Positions 27,842 through 36,647 of a DNA stretch of 64,000 bases are shown here, piece by piece. Position numbers and translations under genes: made by a program. The notes beneath the pieces were generated by a model. The model had not been told where the DNA came from, did not search any database, and saw only the letters and a list, made by a program, of their open reading frames with translations. The number at the start of each line of letters is the position of its first letter. The first letter of the stretch is position 1. The stretch is from Pelomonas margarita (GTDB lineage: Bacteria > Pseudomonadota > Gammaproteobacteria > Burkholderiales > Burkholderiaceae_C), in NCBI RefSeq assembly GCF_043555875.1, contig NZ_JBIGHW010000001.1, positions 372,001-436,000 on the forward strand, in the 5' to 3' direction.

Positions 27842-28811
27842 GCCGGGCGTCAACGCCGAGCCGACCGAGGCGGCGCGCCCGCCCCGGGTGCGCGTGCAGC
27901 GCCGCCCGCTGCATGGCGTGTTGTTGCTCGACAAGCCGCTGGGCCTGTCGAGCAACGACGCGCTGCAAAAGGCCAAGTGGCTGCTGCGCGCCGAGAAGGC
28001 CGGGCACACCGGCACGCTCGACCCGCTGGCCACCGGCCTGCTGCCGCTGTGCTTCGGCGGCGCCACCAAGTTCAGCCAGCTCAGCCTGGACGCCGACAAG
28101 CGCTACCTCGCCACGCTCGCGCTGGGCGTGCGCACGACGACCGGTGATGCCGAAGGGGAAGTGCTGGAGCGGCAGGCCGCCGACCACATCACCCGCGAGC
28201 AGGTCGAGGCGGCCAGCCGCGCCTTTGTCGGCGAGATCGACCAGATGCCGCCGATGTACTCGGCACTCAAGCATGAGGGCAAGGCGCTGTACAAGTACGC
28301 GCGCCAGGGCATCGAGATCGAACGCAAGAGCCGTCGCGTGACGATTCATGCCATCGACATCGTCGCCATGCACCCTGGCACCGTGACGCTCGACGTTCGC
28401 TGCACCAAAGGCACCTACATCCGCACGCTGGCCGAAGACATCGGCGCGGCGCTGGGTGTGGGCGCGTCGCTGGCGGCGCTGCGCCGCACCGGCTCCGGCG
28501 GCCTGACGCTCGCCGGCGCCGTCACGCTGGCGCAGATCGAGGCGCTGCCCGACGACCAGCGCGCGGGCCTGCTGACCTCGCCCGACTGCCTGTTGGCCGA
28601 CGCGCCCGAGCTGCGCCTGGACATGCCAGACGCCGTGCGATTCCTGTCTGGCCTGCGCCGCCGCGTCGAAGCGCCGGATGCCGAGCGCGTGCGCGTCTAC
28701 GGCCCCGAGCCGCGCGCCTTCCTCGGCAGCGCCCACATCACCTCTGGCGAACTGATCGCCGACCGCCTGTTGACCCCACCGGAGGTCCAGGCTCTGCTGG
28801 AGAAGCCATGA
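27834..28811 (+). CDS. truB: tRNA pseudouridine-55 synthase
   Basis: Makes the near-universal pseudouridine 55 in the tRNA T-loop (325 aa). The catalytic aspartate is Asp63 in GHTGTLDPLATG. The N-terminus is about 15 residues longer than the E. coli enzyme, whose aspartate is residue 48. HGVLLLDKPLGLSSN and the KGTYIRTLAEDIG motif are also visible. The start overlaps rbfA. It is the last gene of the operon before a 179-base gap holding a long palindrome. Confidence 0.97.
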   Translation: MTEPGVNAEPTEAARPPRVRVQRRPLHGVLLLDKPLGLSSNDALQKAKWLLRAEKAGHTGTLDPLATGLLPLCFGGATKFSQLSLDADKRYLATLALGVRTTTGDAEGEVLERQAADHITREQVEAASRAFVGEIDQMPPMYSALKHEGKALYKYARQGIEIERKSRRVTIHAIDIVAMHPGTVTLDVRCTKGTYIRTLAEDIGAALGVGASLAALRRTGSGGLTLAGAVTLAQIEALPDDQRAGLLTSPDCLLADAPELRLDMPDAVRFLSGLRRRVEAPDAERVRVYGPEPRAFLGSAHITSGELIADRLLTPPEVQALLEKP

Positions 28812-28837
28812 ACGGCTCCCCCACGCCCGCTCATCCC

Positions 28838-28923
28838 GCGGCAATGCCGCCACTCAGCGTTGCAAATGCTCGCCGTAGCCCCGCTACGGCTGTGCTTTGC
28901 GCCTTGATTGGCAGCATCGCCGC
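28838..28923. repeat. Long imperfect palindrome between truB and typA
   Basis: The core is GCCGTAGC (28872-28879), CCC, GCTACGGC (28883-28890). Outer arms GCGGCAATGCCGCCA (28838-28852) and TGGCAGCATCGCCGC (28909-28923) match at 13 of 15 paired positions, and partial pairing lies between (GCAAA/TTTGC). The whole can fold into one hairpin of about 86 bases. The style fits a dispersed intergenic repeat family, with only one copy in this window. Confidence 0.7.
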
Positions 28924-28990
28924 AGGCTGCTCGGCCGCGCGGGAACCATTCACAGCTTCCGCCTGATCCGGTTTTTTGAGAAGCATCACC

Positions 28991-30814
28991 ATGACCACCC
29001 CGATCCGCAACATCGCCATCATTGCCCACGTCGACCATGGCAAAACCACCATGGTTGACCAACTGCTGCGCCAGAGCGGCACGTTCGCCGACCACGAGAA
29101 GGTCGTCGACACCGTGATGGACAGCAATGCCATCGAACGGGAGCGCGGCATCACCATCCTGGCCAAGAACTGCGCGGTGTCGTGGGGCGGTACGCACATC
29201 AACATCGTCGACACGCCCGGACACGCGGACTTCGGCGGTGAAGTCGAACGCGCGCTGTCCATGGTGGACGGCGTGGTGCTGCTGATCGACGCCCAGGAAG
29301 GCCCGATGCCGCAGACCCGCTTCGTCACGAAGAAGGCGCTGGCGCTGGGTCTCAAGCCCATCGTCGTCGTCAACAAGGTCGACAAGCCCGGTGCCAAGCC
29401 CGACGCCGTCATCAACGCCGCGTTCGACCTGTTCGCCAACCTCGGCGCCACCGACGAGCAGCTGGACTTCCCGGTCGTCTACGCCTCCGGCATCAACGGC
29501 TGGACCTCGCTGACTGAAGGCGCGCCGGGCGAGCAGTGGGGCCCCGACATGTCGGCCCTGTTCGACACGGTGCTCAAACACGTGCCGGCCCAGTCGGGCG
29601 ACGCGAGCGCCCCGCTGCAGCTGCAGATCTCGGCACTGGACTTCTCCACCTTCGTCGGCCGCATCGGCGTGGGCCGTATCAGCCAGGGCACCATCAAGCC
29701 CGGCATGCAGGTCGCCGTCATGGAAGGCCCGGACGGCAAGAGCGTCAACGGCCGCATCAACCAGGTGCTGACCTTTCACGGCCTGGACCGCGTGCAGGTC
29801 ACCGAAGCCGGCCCGGGCAACATCGTGCTGATCAACGGCATCGAGGACATCGGCATCGGCGTCACCGTCACCAGCGTGACCGACCCGGCACCTCTGCCGA
29901 TGCTGAAGGTCGACGAGCCGACGCTGACGATGAACTTCTGCGTCAACACGAGCCCGCTGGCCGGCCGCGAAGGCAAGTTCGTCACCAGCCGCCAGATCTG
30001 GGACCGCCTGCAGAAGGAACTGCAGCACAACGTGGCGCTGCGCGTCTCCGAGACCGATGAAGACGGCATCTTCGAAGTCTGCGGCCGCGGCGAACTGCAC
30101 CTGACCATCCTGCTGGAAAACATGCGCCGCGAGGGCTACGAGCTGGCCGTCTCCAAGCCGCGCGTGATGTTCAAGGACATCGACGGCGTGAAGAGCGAGC
30201 CGATGGAGCTGGTGACGGCCGACGTCGAGGAAACCCACCAGGGCGGCGTCATGCAGGCGCTGGGCCTGCGCAAGGGCGAGATGCTGAACATGGAGCCGGA
30301 CGGCAACGGCCGCGTGCGCCTGGAATACCGCATCCCCGCGCGTGGCCTGATCGGCTTCGCCAACGAGTTCATGAACCTGACGCGTGGCTCGGGGCTGATC
30401 TCGTCGATCTTCGACGGCTACGAAGCCCACAAGGGCGAGATCGGCGGCCGTAAGAACGGCGTGCTGATCTCGATGGACGAAGGCGAGATCTTCACCTACG
30501 CGCTGGGCAAGCTGGACGACCGCGGCCGCATGTTCGTGAAGCCCAACGACCCGGTCTACGAAGGCATGATCGTCGGCATCCACAACCGCGACAACGACCT
30601 GGTCGTCAACGCGACGCGCACCAAGCAGCTGACCAACTTCCGCGTCTCCGGCAAGGAAGACGCGATCAAGATCACGCCGCCTATCGACCTGACGCTGGAA
30701 TACGGCGTGGACTTCATCGACGACGACGAGCTGGTCGAGATCACGCCGAAGAGCGTGCGGATCCGCAAGCGCTTCCTCACTGAAAACGAGCGGAAGCGTG
30801 CATCTCGCGCTTGA
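28991..30814 (+). CDS. typA: Ribosome-associated GTPase TypA/BipA
   Basis: A translational GTPase of the EF-G/LepA class that supports 50S assembly and stress growth (607 aa). The P-loop AHVDHGKTTMVDQLL is at the N-terminus, with the ERERGITI switch I and DTPGHADFGGEVER switch II motifs. Domain II and the two EF-G-like C-terminal domains follow, ending in the BipA-specific region. ATG at 28991 is preferred over an in-frame start 15 bases upstream because it yields the usual MTTPIRNIAIIAHVDHG. Confidence 0.97.
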   Translation: MTTPIRNIAIIAHVDHGKTTMVDQLLRQSGTFADHEKVVDTVMDSNAIERERGITILAKNCAVSWGGTHINIVDTPGHADFGGEVERALSMVDGVVLLIDAQEGPMPQTRFVTKKALALGLKPIVVVNKVDKPGAKPDAVINAAFDLFANLGATDEQLDFPVVYASGINGWTSLTEGAPGEQWGPDMSALFDTVLKHVPAQSGDASAPLQLQISALDFSTFVGRIGVGRISQGTIKPGMQVAVMEGPDGKSVNGRINQVLTFHGLDRVQVTEAGPGNIVLINGIEDIGIGVTVTSVTDPAPLPMLKVDEPTLTMNFCVNTSPLAGREGKFVTSRQIWDRLQKELQHNVALRVSETDEDGIFEVCGRGELHLTILLENMRREGYELAVSKPRVMFKDIDGVKSEPMELVTADVEETHQGGVMQALGLRKGEMLNMEPDGNGRVRLEYRIPARGLIGFANEFMNLTRGSGLISSIFDGYEAHKGEIGGRKNGVLISMDEGEIFTYALGKLDDRGRMFVKPNDPVYEGMIVGIHNRDNDLVVNATRTKQLTNFRVSGKEDAIKITPPIDLTLEYGVDFIDDDELVEITPKSVRIRKRFLTENERKRASRA

Positions 30815-30881
30815 GCGCGAGCCACACGCTCCCGCCCGTTTTCCGCGCGTTGCGCGGTTGAATGCTTAGCTCCCCCCAGCC

Positions 30882-30936
30882 CCCCTCCGAGAGGGTGGCT
30901 CTAGCCAGTTGATTGCCCGCGCCCCGAAAGGGGCGC
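30882..30936. repeat. Hairpin-rich intergenic element downstream of typA
   Basis: Two compact inverted repeats: CCCTC/GAGGG around CGA near 30882-30894, and a perfect seven-base stem GCGCCCC/GGGGCGC with a GAAA tetraloop at 30919-30936. The second ends six bases before the presumed GTG start of the next gene. It may terminate typA transcription and restrict access to the downstream start. Confidence 0.6.
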
Positions 30937-30942
30937 TCTGCT

Positions 30943-31824
30943 GTGAGCCACCGAAGCGCTGTTTTGCTGATGCTGCTGGTCACGCTGATGTGGAGCTCGG
31001 CGGGCGTCGTCACGCGGCATCTGGAGGCGGTGCGGGGCTTCGAGATCACGTTTTGGCGCAGCGCGTTCAACGCGCTGGCACTGGTCGTCATCCTGGGCTT
31101 CATGCGGGGCAGGGCGCTGCTGCCGGCGCTGTGGGGCGTGGCGGTCTGGGCGTCTGGGCTTTGTTGGGCCGTCATGTTCACGGCCTTCATGGTGGCGCTG
31201 TCGCTGACCAGCGTGGCCAACGTGCTGGTGACCATGTCGCTGGGGCCGCTGCTCACCGCGCTGTTCGCCCGCTTCTTCCTGAACCAGCACATCCCGGCGC
31301 GCACCTGGGCCGCCATCGTCGTGGCCGGCATCGGCATCGCCTGGATGTTCGGTCAGCAGGCTGGCGCCGGTGGCAGCCTCTTGGGCGTGCTGGTGGCGCT
31401 GGGCGTGCCGCTGGCGGCTGCGGCCAACTGGTGCCTGTTGCAGAAGGTGGGCCGGCGCGGCGGTGGCGCCGACATGCTGCCTGCCGTCCTCATCGGCGCC
31501 CTCATCTCGATGGTGGCGACGCTGCCGTTGGCCTGGCCGCTGCAGGCCGGCGCGCACGACCTGGGCCTGCTTGCCTTCCTCGGCGTCTTCCAGCTCGCCA
31601 TTCCCTGCCTGCTGGCCGTGCGCCTGGCGCGCGAACTGCCCGGCCACGAGATCGCGCTGCTGGGCCTTGCCGAGACGCTGCTGGGCGTGCTGTGGGCCTG
31701 GGCGTTCGCGGGCGAACACCCTGGCAGCGCAGCGCTGATCGGCGGTAGCCTCGTGCTGCTGGCGCTGATCGCCAATGAGCTGCTGGCGCCGTCTTCCGAA
31801 TCCTCTGTCACCAAGACCGCATGA
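30943..31824 (+). CDS. EamA-family (DMT) transporter
   Basis: An inner-membrane protein of 293 aa with about ten hydrophobic helices in two EamA repeats; it begins LLMLLVTLMWSSAGVVTRHL. Family members export metabolites or amino acids, but the substrate is unknown here. GTG at 30943 is chosen since the alternative TTG at 30913 lies within or before the hairpin. The stop overlaps the next gene's ATG (ATGA), suggesting a shared transcript with the hydrolase. Confidence 0.85.
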   Translation: MSHRSAVLLMLLVTLMWSSAGVVTRHLEAVRGFEITFWRSAFNALALVVILGFMRGRALLPALWGVAVWASGLCWAVMFTAFMVALSLTSVANVLVTMSLGPLLTALFARFFLNQHIPARTWAAIVVAGIGIAWMFGQQAGAGGSLLGVLVALGVPLAAAANWCLLQKVGRRGGGADMLPAVLIGALISMVATLPLAWPLQAGAHDLGLLAFLGVFQLAIPCLLAVRLARELPGHEIALLGLAETLLGVLWAWAFAGEHPGSAALIGGSLVLLALIANELLAPSSESSVTKTA

Positions 31825-32933
31825 ACGACCTCATCCCGCCCCTCGTGTCCGATGGCCAAATCCTGGCCGAGGTCAATGGCTGCCTGGGCCTCATCACGCT
31901 CAACCGGCCGCAGGCGCTGAACGCGTTGTCGCTGGCCATGGTGCGCGACATGGTGGCGCTGCTTACGCACTGGGCTGCCCGCCCCGAGATTCAGGCCGTG
32001 GCCGTGCTTGGCGCCGGCCGCGAGGGCAAGCCGCCGGCCTTCTGCGCCGGGGGTGACATCCGCTTCCTGCACCAGGCCGCGCTCGCCGGTGACCCTGCGC
32101 TGGACGCCTTCTTCACCGAGGAGTACCGGCTCAACCACCTGATCCACACCTACCCCAAGCCCTACATCGCGTTGATGGACGGCATCGTCATGGGCGGTGG
32201 CATGGGCATCAGCCAGGGCGCGCGGCTGCGTGTGCTGTCCGAGGCCTCGCGGCTGGCCATGCCGGAGACCGGCATCGGCCTGTTCCCTGACGTCGGCGGT
32301 GGCTGGTTCCTGGCTCAGTGCCCGGGCCATGTCGGCGAATGGCTGGCGCTGACCGGTGAGGCCATCACGGCCGGCGATGCCATCGAGTGGGGCTTGGGCG
32401 ACGTCTTCGTGCGCACCGAGCACTGGCCAGCCCTGCTGGAGGAGCTGCGCCGCGGCGGCCAGCCCAGTGCCGAGCACGTGGTGGCTACCATCATGGAGCG
32501 GGTCGAGCTGGCTCCCGAGCCGCGCGCCGCTGCGCCGGGCATCGACACGCATTTCGGCCAGCCCAGCGTGGCGGCCGTCCTCGCCTCGCTGGCCCAGGCG
32601 GGCGACGACGACTGGGCCCGCCGCACGCATGACACGCTGCTCAAGCGCTCGCCGCTGATGATGGCCGTCACGCTGGAACTGGTGCGGCGCGGCCGCACGC
32701 TGAGCCTGGCCGACGACCTGCGCCTGGAGCGCGACCTTGTGCACCACTGCTTCCACCTGCGCGGCGCTGCACGCAGCGAGACGGTGGAAGGCATCCGCGC
32801 GCTGGCGGTCGACAAGGACCACAGCCCGCGCTGGCAGCCCGCGCGCGTGGCGGAGGTCGATGCCGCCGAGGTGGCGGCGTTCTTCGTGAGCCCCTGGGCC
32901 CCTGCGGCGCATCCGTTGAAGGACTTGGCGTGA
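31821..32933 (+). CDS. 3-hydroxyisobutyryl-CoA hydrolase-like crotonase
   Basis: A crotonase-fold protein of 370 aa, longer than enoyl-CoA hydratases (about 260) and matching 3-hydroxyisobutyryl-CoA hydrolases of valine breakdown. The oxyanion-hole segments FCAGGDIRFL and DGIVMGGGMGIS and the active-site stretch MPETGIGLFPDVGGGWFL support this. It overlaps EamA at its start and the acyltransferase at its stop (GTGA). Other valine catabolism genes are not nearby, so the in vivo substrate is uncertain. Confidence 0.85.
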   Translation: MNDLIPPLVSDGQILAEVNGCLGLITLNRPQALNALSLAMVRDMVALLTHWAARPEIQAVAVLGAGREGKPPAFCAGGDIRFLHQAALAGDPALDAFFTEEYRLNHLIHTYPKPYIALMDGIVMGGGMGISQGARLRVLSEASRLAMPETGIGLFPDVGGGWFLAQCPGHVGEWLALTGEAITAGDAIEWGLGDVFVRTEHWPALLEELRRGGQPSAEHVVATIMERVELAPEPRAAAPGIDTHFGQPSVAAVLASLAQAGDDDWARRTHDTLLKRSPLMMAVTLELVRRGRTLSLADDLRLERDLVHHCFHLRGAARSETVEGIRALAVDKDHSPRWQPARVAEVDAAEVAAFFVSPWAPAAHPLKDLA

Positions 32934-34939
32934 CCGCCGCGCTGGCGCCTGCGGCCAGCGCGGGTGGCCACGCCGCAGCCCCAGCTCGGCATGCCTACAA
33001 CCTCGGCTTGCAGGGCATGCGTGGCATTGCCATCCTGCTGGTGCTGCTCAACCATGCCGAGGTGCCAGGGTTCCATGGCGGCTTCATCGGGGTCGACGTT
33101 TTCTTCGTCATCTCGGGCTACCTGATCGGCGGCCTGCTGCTGCGCGAGCTGCAGGCCACCGGCCATATCGACCTGTGGGCCTTCTACGCGCGCCGTGTCC
33201 GGCGCCTGCTGCCCGCGGCGGTGCTGCTCATCCTCGTGGTGTTGCTGGGCATCCGGGTCCTGTATGCACCCCATGAGCAGGACGAACTCCTGTCCTCGGC
33301 CCGCGCTTCGGCGTTGTATGCCGCCAATCTCTGGTTCGCCAGCCGGCCGACCGACTATTTCGGCGGCCATACCGAGGCCAACCCGCTTCTGCACCTGTGG
33401 TCGCTGGCCGTCGAGGAGCAGTTCTACCTGTTCTGGCCGCTGCTGATGCTGGCTGTCTGCCGGGGGCTTGGCGGTGCGGATCCGCGCCGCCGCGTCATGG
33501 TCCTCATCGTGGCAGCCAGTGCGATGAGCCTGGTGGCCTGCATCGTGGTGTCACTCGTGCACTTCAAGTACGCGTTCTTCCTCACGCCCATGAGGGTGTG
33601 GGAGTTCGGGGCGGGCATGCTCGTGGCCATGCGGCCGGGCTGGTCGCGCTCGCTGAGCCCTGCCGCCCTGCGGGGTGTGACGCTGCTTTCCCTGGCTGCG
33701 CTCGCTGCGGCCAACCTGTGCTTTGACGGCAGCCTGCAGTTCCCCGGCTTCTGGGCTGTCATTCCGGTGGCGGCATCGGTCGGGCTGTTGCTGGCTGCGG
33801 AGCGTGGCCAGGACTCCTGGGTGGGGCGCCTGCTTGAGGCGCGCCCGCTGCGCTGGGTGGGGGACTGCTCCTACTCGGTCTACCTCTGGCATTGGCCCGT
33901 GCTCATTGCCGCAGCCGTCTGGACCCCCACGTCCGGGCCGCTGTTGCGTGCCTCGCTCGTGCTGATCTCGGTGCTTCTGGGCTGGCTGTCCTATCGCGGC
34001 GTCGAGCAGATGTTCATGCGGCGCCTGTGGCAAGGCGCCTCGCCCGTACGCGTGATGCTCTTCGGCGTGGGCGCCTGCCTGGCGGTGGCCGGTGCTGCGC
34101 AATGGATGCGCGGCCACATCCACAAGGGCGGGGAGGACGCGTCCTACGTGCAGGCCTCCAAGTGGCAACTGGTCGATTCCTCCGGCTGCCTCGTGCTTTT
34201 CGATGCCGTGGACCAGCCGCCCTGCGAGTTCGGGGACACCACCTCGGCGACGACGATGGTGCTCTTCGGCGACTCTCATGCCGCCCAATGGCTCCCGGCC
34301 CTGGAGACCTTGGCCAAGGCCCAGGGCTGGCGCCTGGTCGCCCTCACCAAGGCCGTGTGCCCTTCGGTCGATACCCATGTCGACTTCTACGTCACGCGCT
34401 CCCGCTTCGCGCAGTGCGAGCAATGGCGCGCGCGCATGTTCGAGCGCCTGGAGCGCCTGCGCCCCCAGATGATCGTCATGGCCAGCTCGGCGGGTTACCG
34501 CGATGTGGAACTGGCGCGTTGGGAGGCCGGCCTGGCCAGTACCGTGAAGCGTCTGCAAGGCCTGGGCAGCAAAGTCGCCTACATCCGCGACACCCCGCAC
34601 ACCGGGCTGGACGTGCCCACCTGCTGGGCTCGCGTGGCCTGGTGGGGCTGGGTGCCGCCAGGGGCCTGCACTTATTCGACCGCTGCGCATGACGAACGGT
34701 TCGCTGCGCTGGCCGAAGCCGAGGCCCGCGTGTCGGCCAGCCTGGGCGCCGTCTACATCGACCTCTCCGACGCCATCTGCACCACCGAGCGCTGCCCCAC
34801 GCGCCATGGCGATACGCTCATGTTCCGCGACCGCACGCACCTGAGCGAACTCTTCGCACGCGTGCTCGCGCCGCAGCTCGCTGAACGGCTGCTGCCCCTG
34901 GTGGCCAGTGCCGTACCGGCGTCGGCGGCTGACCGCTGA
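32930..34939 (+). CDS. OafA-type acyltransferase with C-terminal SGNH domain
   Basis: A membrane acyltransferase-3 protein fused to an SGNH hydrolase-like domain (669 aa), as in enzymes that O-acetylate lipopolysaccharide O-antigen or other surface glycans. The N-terminal half has about ten helices with LQGMRGIAILLVLLNH and FFVISGYLIGGLLLREL. The C-terminal domain carries GDSHAAQW (block I Ser, near residue 445) and DRTHLSELFA (Asp-X2-His, near 634). The start is GTG overlapping the previous stop; the 3' end slightly overlaps an alternative dusA start. The glycan target is unknown. Confidence 0.9.
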   Translation: MTAALAPAASAGGHAAAPARHAYNLGLQGMRGIAILLVLLNHAEVPGFHGGFIGVDVFFVISGYLIGGLLLRELQATGHIDLWAFYARRVRRLLPAAVLLILVVLLGIRVLYAPHEQDELLSSARASALYAANLWFASRPTDYFGGHTEANPLLHLWSLAVEEQFYLFWPLLMLAVCRGLGGADPRRRVMVLIVAASAMSLVACIVVSLVHFKYAFFLTPMRVWEFGAGMLVAMRPGWSRSLSPAALRGVTLLSLAALAAANLCFDGSLQFPGFWAVIPVAASVGLLLAAERGQDSWVGRLLEARPLRWVGDCSYSVYLWHWPVLIAAAVWTPTSGPLLRASLVLISVLLGWLSYRGVEQMFMRRLWQGASPVRVMLFGVGACLAVAGAAQWMRGHIHKGGEDASYVQASKWQLVDSSGCLVLFDAVDQPPCEFGDTTSATTMVLFGDSHAAQWLPALETLAKAQGWRLVALTKAVCPSVDTHVDFYVTRSRFAQCEQWRARMFERLERLRPQMIVMASSAGYRDVELARWEAGLASTVKRLQGLGSKVAYIRDTPHTGLDVPTCWARVAWWGWVPPGACTYSTAAHDERFAALAEAEARVSASLGAVYIDLSDAICTTERCPTRHGDTLMFRDRTHLSELFARVLAPQLAERLLPLVASAVPASAADR

Positions 34940-34982
34940 TGGCCCCGACGGCAGGGCCGGGCGCATGAGCGAGGGACAATCG

Positions 34983-35993
34983 ATGGCGATGTCTGCCCCT
35001 GCTGTTTCTCCCTGGCGCCTGTCCGTTGCACCGATGATGGACTGGACCGATGCTCATTGCCGCTATCTGCATCGCCTCATCACGCGCCACGCGCTGCTGT
35101 ACACCGAGATGGTGACCACCGGCGCGCTCATCCATGGCGACCAGGGCCGGCACCTCGACTTCAATGCCGAGGAGCACCCGGTCGCGCTGCAGCTGGGCGG
35201 CAGCGAGCCGCAGGATCTGGCCGCCTGCGCGAAGCTGGCCGAGCGCTGGGGCTATGACGAGGTCAACCTCAACTGCGGTTGCCCCAGCGAGCGTGTGCAG
35301 AAAGGCGCGTTCGGGGCCTGCCTGATGAACGAGCCGCAGCTGGTGGCCGATGGCGTGAAGGCCATGCGCGATGCGACGACGCTGCCCGTCACCGTCAAGC
35401 ACCGCATCGGCATCGACAAAAACGAAAGCTACGACTTCGTGCGCGACTTCGTCGGCACCGTCGCAGCGGCGGGCTGCGAGGTGTTCATCGTGCACGCCCG
35501 CAACGCCTGGCTGCAAGGACTGTCGCCGAAGGAAAACCGCGAGATCCCGCCGCTGCGTTATGAGATCGTTGCCCAGCTCAAGCGCGACTTCCCGCAGCTC
35601 ACCATCGCCATCAACGGCGGGCTGAAAACGCCCGACGAGATCGCAGCCCAGCTGGCCGTGGTGGATGGCGTCATGGTGGGACGCGAGGCCTATCACGAGC
35701 CCTGGAGCATGGCGCAGTGGGACTCGCGCTTCTTCGGCCAGCCGGACCCGGCAGCCGATCGCGAGCAGGTGGAGGCGCAATGGCTGGGCTACCTGGACCG
35801 CCTGCATGCCGCTGGCCGTTCGTGGCCGCACGCGATGCGCCATGCGCTCGGCCTGTGGAACGGCACGCCCGGCGCCAGGCGCTGGCGCCAGGTGTGGAGC
35901 GATCACCGCCTCAAGGGCCTGCCGCCGCGCGAGGTGGCCGCGCAGGCCACGGCCGCCCGGCTGGGTGGCCTGGTGGCCGCGCAAGGGGCTTGA
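34983..35993 (+). CDS. dusA: tRNA-dihydrouridine(20/20a) synthase
   Basis: An FMN enzyme reducing uridines 20/20a in the tRNA D-loop (336 aa). LSVAPMMDWTDAHCRYLHRL and LLYTEMVTTGALIHG identify the DusA branch; the catalytic Cys lies in NLNCGCPSERVQKGAFGACLM. GAGGGA six bases before ATG 34983 supports this start; ATG codons at 34965 and 34989 are alternatives. Its stop touches the next gene's TTG start. Confidence 0.94.
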   Translation: MAMSAPAVSPWRLSVAPMMDWTDAHCRYLHRLITRHALLYTEMVTTGALIHGDQGRHLDFNAEEHPVALQLGGSEPQDLAACAKLAERWGYDEVNLNCGCPSERVQKGAFGACLMNEPQLVADGVKAMRDATTLPVTVKHRIGIDKNESYDFVRDFVGTVAAAGCEVFIVHARNAWLQGLSPKENREIPPLRYEIVAQLKRDFPQLTIAINGGLKTPDEIAAQLAVVDGVMVGREAYHEPWSMAQWDSRFFGQPDPAADREQVEAQWLGYLDRLHAAGRSWPHAMRHALGLWNGTPGARRWRQVWSDHRLKGLPPREVAAQATAARLGGLVAAQGA

Positions 35994-36619
35994 CGGGTTT
36001 GCCCGAACTCGCTGAACTGCCCGCGCGCCCGGCCGATGAGCCGTTGGGCTGCACGGTGTTCGACACCACGCTGGGCCCCTGCGGCATGGTGTGGAGCGGG
36101 CAAGGCATCGTGGCCTGCCGTCTGCCGCCCGTGACGCTGGCGCAGCTGCAGCAGTGCTTCCCGCTGGCGCAGCCCTGTGCGGCCTTGCCGGCAGCGGTGG
36201 CTGAGGCCATCGCCGGGGTGCAGGCCCTGCTGGCCGGCCATCCGGTGGACCTGGGTCACGTGCGGCTGGACGAGCGCGGCATTCCCGCCTTCCGCCGCCA
36301 GGTGCATGCGCTGACACGCGCCATCCCGCCCGGCCAGACGCGCACCTACGGCGAGCTGGCCATGGCGCTAGGCCAGCCCGGTGCGGCGCGCGCGGTTGGC
36401 CGCGCTGAAGGGGCGAACCCGTTCGCGCCCATCGTGCCCTGCCATCGCGTCATTGGCGCCCCCAATCCTGCCGCGCGTCGCCCTGCTGCCCGAGGCGGGC
36501 AGGGCGACGCGCTCACCGGGTTCTCGGCACCCGGCGGCATCGAGACCAAGCGGCGCCTGCTGCTCATCGAGGCGCGCGCCGTCGGCCAGCTGGCCGGTGA
36601 TCAGCAGCCCTTGTTCTGA
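35990..36619 (+). CDS. ogt: Methylated-DNA--protein-cysteine methyltransferase
   Basis: A suicide repair protein that takes alkyl groups from O6-alkylguanine. The acceptor cysteine is in IVPCHRVIG, preceded by the helix-turn-helix segment IPPGQTRTYGELAMALG. Two oddities: no ATG start exists (TTG at 35990 overlaps the dusA stop, TTG at 35999 is the alternative), and about twelve extra residues rich in Ala/Arg/Gly separate PCHRVIG from the usual LTGF. The key residues are intact, so it is probably active. Confidence 0.85.
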   Translation: MTGLPELAELPARPADEPLGCTVFDTTLGPCGMVWSGQGIVACRLPPVTLAQLQQCFPLAQPCAALPAAVAEAIAGVQALLAGHPVDLGHVRLDERGIPAFRRQVHALTRAIPPGQTRTYGELAMALGQPGAARAVGRAEGANPFAPIVPCHRVIGAPNPAARRPAARGGQGDALTGFSAPGGIETKRRLLLIEARAVGQLAGDQQPLF

Positions 36620-36647
36620 CCTCGGCTGTCGCGCCGACAATCGCTGC

